Below, piece after piece: positions 8,195-18,839 of a stretch of 64,000 bases of DNA; the first letter of the stretch is position 1; each line of letters starts with the position of its first letter. The DNA is taken from NCBI RefSeq assembly GCF_001854475.1, contig NZ_MNAN01000009.1, positions 81,437-145,436 of the forward strand, in the 5' to 3' direction. Below the pieces are notes generated by a model. It saw only the letters and a program-made list of their open reading frames with translations. It was not told where the DNA came from and made no database searches. Both the position numbers and the translations under genes were made by a program. Source of the DNA: Pseudoalteromonas byunsanensis (GTDB taxonomy: Bacteria; Pseudomonadota; Gammaproteobacteria; Enterobacterales; Alteromonadaceae).

Positions 8195-8806
8195 TTACAT
8201 GGGTAACCTTGCACGACGCACAACACTTTCTGGCATTTTTTCAGCCAAGCGTGCGAGTGCATTTTGTATTTTCTGGTGTAGCTCCTTGTCTGCGACTGCA
8301 GAATGAAATAGCCAACGATAAGCATCTTCGTAATCTCTTGGACTACCGTGCCCACTATTAAATAGATTAACCAAGCGCAGCTGTGCAGCGAGATTCCCTT
8401 GTGATGCAGCCTCTCGTAAATAAATGACAGCCATCGCTTTATCAGCCTGTACCAACTGACCTACATCGTAATAACGCCCTAACTGCTCCAATGCCGATGA
8501 TAAGCCTTGCTCTGCAGCTTTGCGCATAAAATATAACCCAAGCTCAACATTTCTATCGACACATACTGCATAAGCTAGCATATCGCCATATAGAAATTGA
8601 TATGAAGGCAGCTGCATTGTCTCGGCTCGCGCCTCAATGTCTTGAACAAGCTGGCAATCATCAGCCTTAACTCTCTGTAAGTGCTGGTTTTTCTTTATTA
8701 GCTCTATTAACTCTGCTTCAGTATACAAAGGTACAGCGGTAAGTGGTTCCTGCGCCACTGCCGTCACGCTCATTAATAAAGCAATACAACACAACTTCTT
8801 GATCAT
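8195..8806 (-). CDS. motX: Sodium-type flagellar protein MotX
   Basis: A 203-residue secreted protein with a signal peptide (about 1-18, cleavage after Ala-Val-Ala) and Sel1-like repeats between about residues 70 and 185. MotX forms the periplasmic T-ring with MotY and anchors the PomAB stators of sodium-driven polar flagella. The assignment rests on Sel1 architecture, length (about 210 in Vibrio) and position directly downstream of purA, the same neighbourhood as in Vibrio. The ATG is preceded by CAGGTAA. It is separated from purA by a terminator. A generic Sel1 protein is the alternative. Confidence 0.85.
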   Translation of the reverse strand: MIKKLCCIALLMSVTAVAQEPLTAVPLYTEAELIELIKKNQHLQRVKADDCQLVQDIEARAETMQLPSYQFLYGDMLAYAVCVDRNVELGLYFMRKAAEQGLSSALEQLGRYYDVGQLVQADKAMAVIYLREAASQGNLAAQLRLVNLFNSGHGSPRDYEDAYRWLFHSAVADKELHQKIQNALARLAEKMPESVVRRARLPM

Positions 8807-8940
8807 AAGTTACCTGATTTTTTTGACTCGCATTAAAATTATACAAAGTCCGTACCAGTTCTTCGTATATTGGCACATTAACAATCACCAAAATAACATG
8901 CTCGCAGCTAACCACAACGGAACTCATTTATTATAGGCAC

Positions 8941-8968
8941 AAAAAAAGCTGCACTATGCAGCTTTTTT
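8941..8968 (-). terminator. Terminator of purA
   Basis: AGCTGCA (8947-8953) and TGCAGCT (8957-8963) form a stem with a three-base loop, flanked by A7 and T6 runs, directly downstream of the purA stop. The symmetrical A and T tracts make it usable in both directions. Confidence 0.9.
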
Positions 8969-8983
8969 CAACTTAACTATAAA

Positions 8984-10321
<1,338 letters not shown>

Positions 10322-10331
10322 TTAGGCGCAG

Positions 10332-10340
10332 ATTTTACCA
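10332..10340 (-). promoter_or_regulatory. Extended -10 promoter of purA
   Basis: On the minus strand, TGGTAAAAT is an extended -10 (TG plus TAAAAT) followed by the GC-rich segment CTGCGCC, about 35 bases before the purA ATG. The -35 is weak. No clear PurR palindrome was seen here. Confidence 0.5.
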
Positions 10341-10422
10341 GAAAAGCATGGTGGAGATCACCCCGTTTTGAGTGTTTTTTCCGCATTCGCGAAAATAGTA
10401 TTGAAAACAACTGAATTAAAAC

Positions 10423-10456
10423 AAAAAAAGCCCTGTTCAATATCAGGGCTTTTTTT
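10423..10456 (-). terminator. Terminator of the hfl operon
   Basis: AGCCCTG (10429-10435) and CAGGGCT (10444-10450) pair around an eight-base loop and are flanked by A7 and T7 runs just past the hflC stop. It ends the long nnr-to-hflC transcript before purA. Confidence 0.92.
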
Positions 10457-10480
10457 AAGTTCAGTCGCTGCAATTAGTAA

Positions 10481-11359
10481 TTATTTACCTTTTGCGCCTT
10501 TCATGTAATCAAAGAATTCACTGTCTGGTGATAGTACCATGACATCACCTTTGTTTTGGAAAGTACGTTTGTAAGCTTCTAACGAACGAACAAAACTGTA
10601 AAATTCAGGATCTTTGTTATACACATCAGCGTATACCTTAGCCGCTGTTGCATCACCTTCACCTCGTACAGCTCGGGCATTACGCTCCGCATCAGCCAAC
10701 ATAACAGTCACTCTTCTATCAACTTCAGCGCGAATGGTTTCAGCCTTCTCCTGACCTTCTGAACGGTGCTCTTTAGCCACAGCTGTACGCTCAGCACGCA
10801 TACGTTGGTAGATAGAACTACTAACTTCATTTGGCAGGTTGATCTGCTTCACACGCACGTCCAGTACCTCAATACCTAACTCTTTAGCACTTTCAGAGGC
10901 CTGAACCAACGCTTCTTCCATCAACTCACTACGTTCCCCTGATACAATTTCTCGTATAGTACGCGAACCGAAGTTAGTTCTCAGGCCGTTGTTTACTTTT
11001 TGCTTCAGTAGCGTCTCTGCATATTGCTTATCACCTCGAGCGCGCAGATAAAACGAACTGAAGTCATTAACACGCCACTTTACGAATGAATCTACAATCA
11101 AGTCTTTCTTTTCACTCGTTACAAAGCGGTCAGGTGCACCATCTAAAGTCTGTATACGCGCATCAAGTTTGCGCACTTGGCTAAAAAACGGAACTTTAAA
11201 GTGCAAACCAGGTGCGTACACTACCGCGTTATCTTCACTGTCCTTTTGTACTTTACTGAACAGTAAAACAATCGCGCGCTGACCTTCTGTGACCACAAAT
11301 ACCGATGAAAAAGACATCAATACCGCAGCGAGTAAAATCACAATACTAAAATTCTTCAT
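10481..11359 (-). CDS. hflC: HflC, FtsH modulator (SPFH protein)
   Basis: HflC, 292 residues, forms with HflK a large SPFH-domain membrane cage that surrounds and restrains the FtsH protease. One N-terminal membrane helix (about 5-22) is followed by the SPFH/band-7 domain and a long Ala/Glu/Arg-rich helix (about 180-240). The ATG lies five bases after the hflK stop, the standard order. No truncation is seen (E. coli HflC is 334, the difference being in the C-terminal part). Confidence 0.96.
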   Translation of the reverse strand: MKNFSIVILLAAVLMSFSSVFVVTEGQRAIVLLFSKVQKDSEDNAVVYAPGLHFKVPFFSQVRKLDARIQTLDGAPDRFVTSEKKDLIVDSFVKWRVNDFSSFYLRARGDKQYAETLLKQKVNNGLRTNFGSRTIREIVSGERSELMEEALVQASESAKELGIEVLDVRVKQINLPNEVSSSIYQRMRAERTAVAKEHRSEGQEKAETIRAEVDRRVTVMLADAERNARAVRGEGDATAAKVYADVYNKDPEFYSFVRSLEAYKRTFQNKGDVMVLSPDSEFFDYMKGAKGK

Positions 11360-11364
11360 TGCGT

Positions 11365-12531
11365 TTATCTCCCGTTATTGAATCTGTCTTGTGAAAAACG
11401 ATCATTACCACCACCCACAGTGCTATTGCGAGATTGGCCTAATGTTTTTCTAAGTTCATTGATATCGTTCTTACTAGGTAAGGTAATCTGGCTACCAGCC
11501 CCTGTTTGTCCCATAATTTTATCCAGCGGTAAATACATCATGTTATTACCACCTTTGACATCCACCAATACTTTCATGCTGTTAGTCAACACTTCTTCCA
11601 TTGCATCTATGTATAAACGCTGTCTAGTGACTTCTTTCGCCGCCTGATATTCAGGTAGTAGTTTTTCGAAACGTTCTACTTCACCTCGAGCTTCTAAGGT
11701 AACACGCTCGCGATACGCTTCTGCTTCTTGCGTCATTCGCGTAACTTGACCACGTGCTCTTGGCTCAATTTCACGAGCATACGCTTCTGCTTCACGAATA
11801 AAGCGTTCTTCATCTTCTTGCGCAGCAATAGCATCATCAAATGCATCTTTTACTTCCGCAGGTGGACGAGAGTCTTTAAAGTTCACATCGGTAACCAAAA
11901 TACCTAGGTTATATGGCTCGATAATTTTATTAAGTTCATCCCAAGTTCTTTGGCGCACCAGCTCACGACCTGTCGTGAGTACCTGGTCCATTCTTGAGTG
12001 ACCCACAACATAGCGTAAAGCGCTGTCTAGAGACTGCTGTAAGCTGTGATCTGCATCGGTCACACTAAATTTATAGAGCCTTGGGTCCATCACTCGATAT
12101 TGAACTTCAAACTCAACACTCACCACATTTTCATCTTCAGTTAGCATAAAGCCTGATGCCGACAATGAGCGAACCGCTTCAATATCAATTGGGATCACTT
12201 GTTCAATAAAAGTCATTTTCCAACGCAAGCCTGGCTCTGCAATACGGTCAAACTGACCAAACTGCAATACAATACCGCGCTCAGCTTCTTTTACGGTATA
12301 AATACCGCTGAGTGCCCAAACGGTAGCAGCGATCACTAAAATGAAAATCATGCCAGCACCACCGATGCCACCACTCCCTCCACCGCCGGACTTGCCACCG
12401 AATAAACCACCAAACTTGTTGCTGAATTTACGGAATACTTCGTCTAGATCAGGTGGGCCTTGATCCCGTCCTCCGCGGTTTTTCCACGGATCGTTATCAT
12501 TGCCATTATTACCCGGTTCATTCCAGGCCAT
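11365..12531 (-). CDS. hflK: HflK, FtsH modulator (SPFH protein)
   Basis: HflK, 388 residues, is the partner of HflC in the FtsH-regulating complex. The N-terminus is Asn/Asp/Gly-rich and cytoplasmic (Trp-Asn-Glu-Pro-Gly at 3-7), with a Gly-rich linker before the single membrane helix (about 60-80). The SPFH domain and an acidic coiled-coil stretch (about 235-300) follow. The C-terminal tail is Asn/Arg-rich and low in complexity. It lies between hflX and hflC on the same strand. Confidence 0.96.
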   Translation of the reverse strand: MAWNEPGNNGNDNDPWKNRGGRDQGPPDLDEVFRKFSNKFGGLFGGKSGGGGSGGIGGAGMIFILVIAATVWALSGIYTVKEAERGIVLQFGQFDRIAEPGLRWKMTFIEQVIPIDIEAVRSLSASGFMLTEDENVVSVEFEVQYRVMDPRLYKFSVTDADHSLQQSLDSALRYVVGHSRMDQVLTTGRELVRQRTWDELNKIIEPYNLGILVTDVNFKDSRPPAEVKDAFDDAIAAQEDEERFIREAEAYAREIEPRARGQVTRMTQEAEAYRERVTLEARGEVERFEKLLPEYQAAKEVTRQRLYIDAMEEVLTNSMKVLVDVKGGNNMMYLPLDKIMGQTGAGSQITLPSKNDINELRKTLGQSRNSTVGGGNDRFSQDRFNNGR

Positions 12532-12633
12532 AGCTATACTCCATTGTTATTAAAGTCAATTAGGGTAAATCTACCAAATATGCGACGATTCTCATACCCA
12601 AAAGCGAACAAAACTACACTTTTTATGTAAAAA

Positions 12634-13920
12634 TTATGTTTCAATAAATTTTTCAATGTCCATACCCTGTTCTTTTTTAAGACGTTCCCAATCAACTTCA
12701 GGCAAACGTACCTTGATCAACCAGTAGCCTCGCTCGTCATAATTTTCCTGCTGCACCGCATTTAAATTAAATAACGCGCCTCGTAAACGACCAAAAGCTG
12801 GCGGAATGCAAAGGGTATGATTAAAGATTTTCTTTGCAAGCAACTCTGATATCGCTTGCAGTAGTAACTCAGTTCCAACGCCAGAGTGGGCTGATAGCCA
12901 AACTCGAATAGGCTGCCCTTCGTCATTACGATCGATTCTTGGGCGCACCTCTTCAAGTAAGTCAATCTTGTTATAAACCAACAATTGTGGAATGTCATCC
13001 GCTTCGATTTCTTTTAAAACAGACTGAACCTCTTCAATATTTTCTTTTCGACGACTATCGGCAACATCAATCACATGAATTTGTAAATCAGCTTCGCGTG
13101 TTTCTGTTAAGGTTGCTTTAAATGCCGCTACTAAATCATGTGGCAAATGACGGATAAAACCAACAGTATCTGCCAGAATAACAGGCCCAATATCTTCTAT
13201 TTGAAGTTTTCTTAGCGTTGGGTCTAACGTTGCAAATAGTTGGTCAGCAGCATAAACATCTGAATTAGTTATAAGATTAAATAGCGTAGATTTACCAGCA
13301 TTGGTATAGCCAACCAAGGACACTGTTGGTACCTCATTACGACTACGTGCTCGACGCCCTTGCTCACGAACCGTGGCTACTTTATCCAAGCGCTTACGGA
13401 TACTCTTGATACGCTCTCGTAATAAACGTCTATCTGTCTCAAGCTGAGTCTCACCTGGCCCCCGTAAACCGATACCACCTTTTTGTCTTTCAAGGTGAGT
13501 CCAGCCACGGATCAATCGAGTAGAAATATGCCTAAGTTGAGCTAATTCAACCTGTAACTTACCTTCGTGCGTACGTGCTCGCTGCGCGAAAATATCAAGT
13601 ATCAGGGTGGTTCTATCTAAAACCCGACACTGACAAACACGCTCTAAGTTTCTTTCTTGAGAAGGACTAAGTTGATGGTTGAATATAACGACATCTGCAT
13701 TGTGGATTTTGACAATCTCAGCAATCTCTTCTGCTTTACCCGTACCGACGAATAGTTTGGCATGTGGTGCTTGACGACTGCCTTGCACAATCGCCAAACT
13801 ACTAACACCTGCAGAAGAAACCAACATTTCCAGCTCGCGCAGATCTTCACGATCGCCTTCATTGGGAAAGTCGATATGAACCAAGACTGCCTGTTCGCCG
13901 GCTTCGTAACGGTCAAACAA
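12634..13920 (-). CDS. hflX: Ribosome-splitting GTPase HflX
   Basis: HflX, 428 residues, a GTPase that splits stalled 70S ribosomes under stress. An N-terminal helical domain, the Gly-rich linker Gly-Gly-Ile-Gly-Leu-Arg-Gly-Pro-Gly-Glu (about 148-157), the G1 motif Gly-Tyr-Thr-Asn-Ala-Gly-Lys-Ser-Thr (204-212), Asp-Thr-Val-Gly (G3) and Asn-Lys-Ile-Asp (G4) are all present. The start is TTG at 13920, eight bases after AGGAG, and matches the conserved Met-Phe-Asp-Arg-Tyr N-terminus. An out-of-frame ATG four bases upstream opens a three-codon frame (Met-Leu-Val-stop). It follows hfq by 21 bases. Confidence 0.96.
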   Translation of the reverse strand: MFDRYEAGEQAVLVHIDFPNEGDREDLRELEMLVSSAGVSSLAIVQGSRQAPHAKLFVGTGKAEEIAEIVKIHNADVVIFNHQLSPSQERNLERVCQCRVLDRTTLILDIFAQRARTHEGKLQVELAQLRHISTRLIRGWTHLERQKGGIGLRGPGETQLETDRRLLRERIKSIRKRLDKVATVREQGRRARSRNEVPTVSLVGYTNAGKSTLFNLITNSDVYAADQLFATLDPTLRKLQIEDIGPVILADTVGFIRHLPHDLVAAFKATLTETREADLQIHVIDVADSRRKENIEEVQSVLKEIEADDIPQLLVYNKIDLLEEVRPRIDRNDEGQPIRVWLSAHSGVGTELLLQAISELLAKKIFNHTLCIPPAFGRLRGALFNLNAVQQENYDERGYWLIKVRLPEVDWERLKKEQGMDIEKFIET

Positions 13921-13941
13921 GCATTATGCTCCTACTAAAAA

Positions 13942-14205
13942 TTAATAATTACCATCATCAGTTTGGTCGCCACCTTCGCTGCCCTGGGCACTTTGGAAGT
14001 TTACCGCTCGAGCTGGCACAACCGTGGAGATAGCATGTTTATAAACCATTTGGTTTACCGTGTTTTCTAATAAAATCACGAACTGGTCAAATGATTGAAT
14101 CTTACCTTGTAATTTAATGCCGTTGACTAAAAAAATTGAAACAGGAATGCGCTCACGACGTAAGACATTCAAAAACGGGTCTTGTAACGATTGGCCTTTT
14201 GCCAT
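13942..14205 (-). CDS. hfq: RNA chaperone Hfq
   Basis: Hfq, 87 residues, the hexameric Sm-like chaperone that pairs small RNAs with mRNAs. The Sm1/Sm2 core spans about 7-66 with the canonical Tyr55-Lys56-His57 of the proximal RNA-binding face, and Gln8 and Phe42 are kept. The C-terminal tail is short and acidic (Gly-Asp-Gln-Thr-Asp-Asp-Gly-Asn-Tyr) compared with E. coli (102 residues). AAGGAAAAG precedes the ATG. It sits between miaA and hflX, as in most gammaproteobacteria. Confidence 0.98.
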   Translation of the reverse strand: MAKGQSLQDPFLNVLRRERIPVSIFLVNGIKLQGKIQSFDQFVILLENTVNQMVYKHAISTVVPARAVNFQSAQGSEGGDQTDDGNY

Positions 14206-14284
14206 TTTCTTTTCCTTCGTTCTAGGTGTTATTATTAGTTTCGCCGTCGATTAAATCTTCAGTAGCTTGATTTAACAGCTACTA

Positions 14285-15202
14285 TTAGCTTAGCGAAGTT
14301 AATACACGTTGCAAGTTTTGTTGCTCATCGGTCTCTAACCAAGTCACATCCGGCCAACCTCTTAACCAAGTAAGTTGCCGCTTTGCTAATTGTCTGGTTG
14401 CTGCAATACCTTTGAAAACCATTTGGTCGTAATCACAGTCTCCAGCTAAATGCTCCCACATCTGTCGATAACCGACACAACGTATCGAGGGAAGATCAGG
14501 GTGTAAGTCTCCTCGACGATATAAGGCCAAAACTTCATTTTTAAACCCCTGTTCCAACATAATTTGGAATCTTTTTTCAATACGTTGGTGAAGCACCTTT
14601 CGATCTGTCGGAGCAATCGCAAACTGATGAAACTGATAAGGCAAAGGTGACTGTTTTTGTTTTTGCAATTCCGTCATGTTTTTGCCCGTAATACGGAACA
14701 CTTCCAACGCTCGGTTGATGCGTTGAGAGTCGTTTTCACTTATTTTTAAAGCTGCTTCTGGGTCAATTTTAGTGAGCTGATTATGCAGTTCAGGCCATCC
14801 CAATTCTTTTGCTTCAACTTCCAATTGTGCGCGTATGCCTGAATCAGCTTCTGGCAGCGGTGATAGCCCTTCTATCAACCCCTTAAAATACATCATAGTG
14901 CCACCCACAAGGATAGGAACTTTGCCCTTCTGATGCAAAGCATCTATGTGATGGCAAGCATCGCGGCGAAAATCAGCAACCGAGTAGCTTTCAAGAGGGT
15001 CTATAATGTCAATTAAATGATGCGGTGCCAAAGCGAGTTCATCTTCATCTGGCTTTGCAGTGCCTATATCCATGCCCTTATATACTAAGGCAGAGTCAAC
15101 ACTTACCACTTCAGTGTCTAAATGCTGACATAACTCAATCGCCAGGGCCGTTTTTCCTGCGGCTGTAGGCCCCATCAGGGTTATAACAGGTAACTTATTC
15201 AC
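14285..15202 (-). CDS. miaA: tRNA dimethylallyltransferase
   Basis: MiaA, 305 residues, transfers dimethylallyl to A37 of tRNAs that read U-starting codons. The P-loop Gly-Pro-Thr-Ala-Ala-Gly-Lys-Thr is at 11-18, followed by Asp-Ser-Ala-Leu-Val-Tyr where the catalytic Asp lies, and the Val-Gly-Gly-Thr-Met-Met-Tyr segment near 100. The start overlaps the mutL stop by eight bases, indicating translational coupling. Confidence 0.97.
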   Translation of the reverse strand: MNKLPVITLMGPTAAGKTALAIELCQHLDTEVVSVDSALVYKGMDIGTAKPDEDELALAPHHLIDIIDPLESYSVADFRRDACHHIDALHQKGKVPILVGGTMMYFKGLIEGLSPLPEADSGIRAQLEVEAKELGWPELHNQLTKIDPEAALKISENDSQRINRALEVFRITGKNMTELQKQKQSPLPYQFHQFAIAPTDRKVLHQRIEKRFQIMLEQGFKNEVLALYRRGDLHPDLPSIRCVGYRQMWEHLAGDCDYDQMVFKGIAATRQLAKRQLTWLRGWPDVTWLETDEQQNLQRVLTSLS

Positions 15203-17030
15203 TCTTAAACTCTTGTGGTAATAACGCTAAAAACATCTTTTGATCTATTTTAACTGCTTTTTCCTGAATGCGCGCCAAACATTTTTGATTTTTTTCAATA
15301 TATTGCTGAACTTTAACAAATTGCTCAGACGAGAAATAGCGACTAGGGGTATGCACAACTAACCAAGTTAACCAGCCCTCTACACTATCCAACCTCTTCT
15401 CGCAGGCTTTTATAACTTCAGAAATAAATGTGCCCACATCAATGCTGTACAGGCACACAGGAAGCTTTTTAACCATGATATACCGATCAAACAATTGCAC
15501 ATCAAAGCCTAGTAAGGTCAACCAAGACTCATATTCTGCCAACGTTGCAATTTCCTGTTTTTCAAGATTTACTCTCACTGGCAATAACAACGCCTTACTC
15601 GACAAGCTTGCGTCTTGTTCCAATAGTTCCGACCAGTAACTATGAAGTGCATATTTAAAATGCGATACCAGCAATTTATTTTGCTGACCAATTAAAACAA
15701 CACCATCTTCTAAAGCAAGCAAGGAAACATATCTTGCCAAATTTTCTGGCGACTCTATTAAGCTGGGCTGAGCATCAAACTCGCTCGCTTGTTGATGAGT
15801 CAAGCCTTGATAAAGCTGATTTACATTATAGTGTCGAGAGCTGGGCTCTGAACGCCCCATACCTTTATTTTGACTAGCGCCTCCTCCCCCTGCAGAAGAA
15901 TTAACACTTGAGGTACGACGCTCATAATCTGTATTTGTTGCTCGGCTGACACCAGAGTCAAACTGAGGTTGTAAAGTACTTCGATAGGCCTGATGGTCTA
16001 CATCAGACACTTGCAAATCCATAGCTGTGGCTGCCAACTCGCTGATTTGTGGCGTTACAGCTTGCTTTATAGCCTGAACAATAAAGTCATGAACCAAACG
16101 AGCTTGATGAAAACGTACTTCATGCTTTGCTGGGTGTACATTCACATCCACCTGTCGTGGGTCGATTTCTAAATACACCACAAAACCTGGAACTTCTTGC
16201 TCCCCGACCACTTCTTCAAATGCTTGACGAATGGCATGTAAAATCAGCTTGTCCCGCATCATACGGCCATTCACATAAGTGTATTGAGCGCTGTTATTAG
16301 CCCCCACAGGTAACACCCAGGCATGAAGCATCAATCCGTCAGACCCCGACTCGATATATGTTGCTTGCTGCTCAAAGTCTTTTCCTACCACCTGTGCTAC
16401 GCGCTTTACACCTTCGTCCTTGCTCCGAGCACGATATTGACGTACCACTTTTTGATTGTGTGTCAAAGTAATAGCAACGTCAAAACGGCTTAAAGCAATA
16501 CGCTTAACAAGTTCATCAATATGGCTGAACTCCGTTTTTTCAGTGCGCAGAAATTTGCGCCGCGCCGGGGTGTTAAAGAACAAATCTTTCACTTCAATGG
16601 TTGTGCCATCAGGATGAGCTGTCGGCTGAACTTGTACCGCCATATCCCGTCCCTCGGCAAAGGCTTGCCAAGCGGTTTCTTGTTCTGCAGGTTTTGAACT
16701 GAGGGTCAAACGAGACACTGAGCTGATAGATGCCAAAGCTTCTCCTCGAAACCCAAGAGATAATATACACTCTAAGTCATCCAAGCTTTTAAGCTTGCTG
16801 GTTGCATGGCGAGAGAGCGCCAAAGTCAATTCATCTTTAACGATGCCTTTACCATTGTCGCGAATGCGAATAAGTTTGTGACCGCCTCGTTCAATATCGA
16901 TATGAATTCTGGTTGCACCAGCATCTATGCTGTTCTCCACCAGCTCTTTGACCACCGAAGCTGGGCGTTCAACTACCTCACCAGCAGCGATTTGGTTAGC
17001 GAGCCTCGCTGGTAAAATCTCTATCGTCAT
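15195..17030 (-). CDS. mutL: DNA mismatch repair protein MutL
   Basis: MutL, 611 residues, links MutS mismatch recognition to MutH and UvrD. The N-terminal GHKL ATPase is complete: catalytic Glu29 and Asn33, Asp-Asn-Gly-Lys-Gly-Ile near 57-62, and Gly-Phe-Arg-Gly-Glu-Ala-Leu near 93-99. A variable Ser/Gly/Asn-rich linker (about 365-400) leads to the C-terminal dimerisation domain (about 420-611). No metal-binding endonuclease motif of the DQHAxxERxxYE type is seen, as expected in a MutH-containing lineage. It follows amiB by six bases. Confidence 0.97.
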   Translation of the reverse strand: MTIEILPARLANQIAAGEVVERPASVVKELVENSIDAGATRIHIDIERGGHKLIRIRDNGKGIVKDELTLALSRHATSKLKSLDDLECILSLGFRGEALASISSVSRLTLSSKPAEQETAWQAFAEGRDMAVQVQPTAHPDGTTIEVKDLFFNTPARRKFLRTEKTEFSHIDELVKRIALSRFDVAITLTHNQKVVRQYRARSKDEGVKRVAQVVGKDFEQQATYIESGSDGLMLHAWVLPVGANNSAQYTYVNGRMMRDKLILHAIRQAFEEVVGEQEVPGFVVYLEIDPRQVDVNVHPAKHEVRFHQARLVHDFIVQAIKQAVTPQISELAATAMDLQVSDVDHQAYRSTLQPQFDSGVSRATNTDYERRTSSVNSSAGGGGASQNKGMGRSEPSSRHYNVNQLYQGLTHQQASEFDAQPSLIESPENLARYVSLLALEDGVVLIGQQNKLLVSHFKYALHSYWSELLEQDASLSSKALLLPVRVNLEKQEIATLAEYESWLTLLGFDVQLFDRYIMVKKLPVCLYSIDVGTFISEVIKACEKRLDSVEGWLTWLVVHTPSRYFSSEQFVKVQQYIEKNQKCLARIQEKAVKIDQKMFLALLPQEFKSE

Positions 17031-17036
17031 ATTGAA

Positions 17037-18374
17037 TTAAGCCTTAGGAATTGTCAGTACCTGACCAACATATAAAATGTCTTTTGTCAGCTGGTTAGCT
17101 CGCTTTAATGCCGCAACGGACACGCCATAACGACTGGCAAGTAAGCTTAATGACTCACCACTTTTAACCACATGCTGATCCGGCTCTTTTAGGCGTGCGA
17201 ACAGAGAATCATCCGGAGGATTACGTTTATAGTAACTCTTAATAGATTTAAAAATAGCCCTTGCCAATTTTTCTTGATGGTTACTCGATTTCAACAAACG
17301 TTCTTCTTTGGGATTCGAGATGAACCCAGTTTCCACCAAAATAGAAGGAATATCTGGCGATTTCAACACTCCTAAATTAGCTGACTGAGGTTTCTTTTTA
17401 TGTAATTTAGTAACTTTTTTTAGTTCGCCAACCACTTCATCAGCAACCTGCACCGCGGTTCGCATTGAGTGGTCCATCGACATATCCAACAATGCTTTTG
17501 CCAAATACTTTTCGTTTTCTGTATCTTTAATAAGCTCCGCAGCACCACCCAATAGCTGAGAATGTTTCTCTTTATCTTCCAGCCATTTACCTATTTCAGA
17601 GTTTGCACGGCGTAATGACAGCACCCATACAGAAGCGCCATTTGGGCCTGGCGTAAAAAATGCGTCCGCATGAATTGAAACAAAGAAATCCGCGCGTTTC
17701 TCGCGCGCTTTGACTGAGCGAGTATTTACTTTTAGAAAGTAGTCTCCCGTTCTGGTCAAACGCGCTTTCATGCCTGGTTGTTTATCTATTAAACGAGCCA
17801 AACGCCTTGCTATTGGCAAGGTCACGTTTTTTTCATACGTACCGGATGGGCCTATGGAACCTGGGTCTTCACCACCGTGTCCGGCGTCCACAGCAATTAT
17901 AATATCTCGATCTGAGACTCTTTCACGCTTTTTAGACTGAGGCTTCTCGTTGCTATATAAACTAGTTTGTTGCGCATATAGGTCAACCACCAATCGGTGC
18001 TTTTTTGGTGGTGTGGGCGCAAGAGCGAACACCACAGGCTTGGCGCTGCCTGATAAATCAAATACCACGCGAGTGCTTTTTGAGTCTTTTGCTTTACTGT
18101 AGCGGATCTTTGTTATGATTCGGTGTTCGTCAGGGATGTGTGGCAGCTCATCAGCTTTGCCAGTATTATCAAAGTCAACAACTAACCGCAGAGGGTTTTT
18201 CAGCATAAAATAGCTGTAATCTGGCTTATCTGATAAATCAAATACAACGCGGGTGCTATCTGGCGAAGGCCAAACCCGCACCCCTTGAATGTCATTTTTT
18301 GCTTCTACTACAAAACTTAACATCATGACTATGATGCTAAAAAAGCTATTTATCAGAAATCCTATACTACGCAT
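17037..18374 (-). CDS. amiB: N-acetylmuramoyl-L-alanine amidase AmiB
   Basis: A periplasmic amidase of 445 residues that cleaves septal peptidoglycan. It has an N-terminal signal sequence (about 1-25), an AMIN domain that targets the septum (about 28-135), an Amidase_3 zinc domain (about 155-375; Asp-Ala-Gly-His-Gly-Gly-Glu-Asp with the first zinc ligands, then Ser-Ile-His-Ala-Asp and Val-Glu-Thr-Gly-Phe) and one C-terminal LysM (about 395-443). Expected activators are EnvC-type LytM proteins. The start overlaps the tsaE stop by eight bases. Confidence 0.95.
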   Translation of the reverse strand: MRSIGFLINSFFSIIVMMLSFVVEAKNDIQGVRVWPSPDSTRVVFDLSDKPDYSYFMLKNPLRLVVDFDNTGKADELPHIPDEHRIITKIRYSKAKDSKSTRVVFDLSGSAKPVVFALAPTPPKKHRLVVDLYAQQTSLYSNEKPQSKKRERVSDRDIIIAVDAGHGGEDPGSIGPSGTYEKNVTLPIARRLARLIDKQPGMKARLTRTGDYFLKVNTRSVKAREKRADFFVSIHADAFFTPGPNGASVWVLSLRRANSEIGKWLEDKEKHSQLLGGAAELIKDTENEKYLAKALLDMSMDHSMRTAVQVADEVVGELKKVTKLHKKKPQSANLGVLKSPDIPSILVETGFISNPKEERLLKSSNHQEKLARAIFKSIKSYYKRNPPDDSLFARLKEPDQHVVKSGESLSLLASRYGVSVAALKRANQLTKDILYVGQVLTIPKA

Positions 18375-18837
18375 CTTGCCCTAATTGTTCTATGATTTGT
18401 TGCCCGCGTTCACTTGTTGCTGACACAGTGATATTTCTGTGCTGCCCATCGTATGCCATCTCCACATTCAAGTCTGGATTAGGTATAAACCCGCGTCCCT
18501 TGTCTGGCCACTCCACAATACAAATCGCCTTAGGACTAAAATAGTCTCTAATACCCATGTATTCCAGCTCTTCGGGATCACCTAAACGATATAAATCAAA
18601 ATGATATATTGAGACATCATTGAGTTCATAGGGTTCAACTAAGGTATAAGTTGGGCTTTTCACTTTACCCTTATGCCCCATTCCTTGCACTATACCGCGT
18701 GACAAAGTTGTTTTTCCAGCCCCTAAATCACCGTGTAAAAACAATACTGCACCGTCTTTTATATATTTACACAGGCGTGCGCCCATAGCCACCGTTTGGG
18801 CCTCATCGGCCAAATGCTGACTAAAAGTATTACTCAT
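18367..18837 (-). CDS. tsaE: tRNA t6A synthesis ATPase TsaE
   Basis: TsaE, 156 residues, the ATPase that works with TsaB and TsaD to place threonylcarbamoyl on A37 of ANN-decoding tRNAs. Walker A is Gly-Asp-Leu-Gly-Ala-Gly-Lys-Thr-Thr at about 36-44, and the family segment Lys-Ser-Pro-Thr-Tyr-Thr-Leu-Val-Glu follows near 78, with Glu-Trp-Pro-Asp-Lys near 108. It starts two bases after the nnr stop and overlaps amiB, so it is in the middle of a coupled operon. Confidence 0.96.
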   Translation of the reverse strand: MSNTFSQHLADEAQTVAMGARLCKYIKDGAVLFLHGDLGAGKTTLSRGIVQGMGHKGKVKSPTYTLVEPYELNDVSIYHFDLYRLGDPEELEYMGIRDYFSPKAICIVEWPDKGRGFIPNPDLNVEMAYDGQHRNITVSATSERGQQIIEQLGQDA

Positions 18838-18839
18838 GG

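Noticed and set aside
10360..10400. PurR box upstream of purA
   Set aside because: The GCATTCGCGAAAAT segment does not match the PurR palindrome in its central and outer positions.
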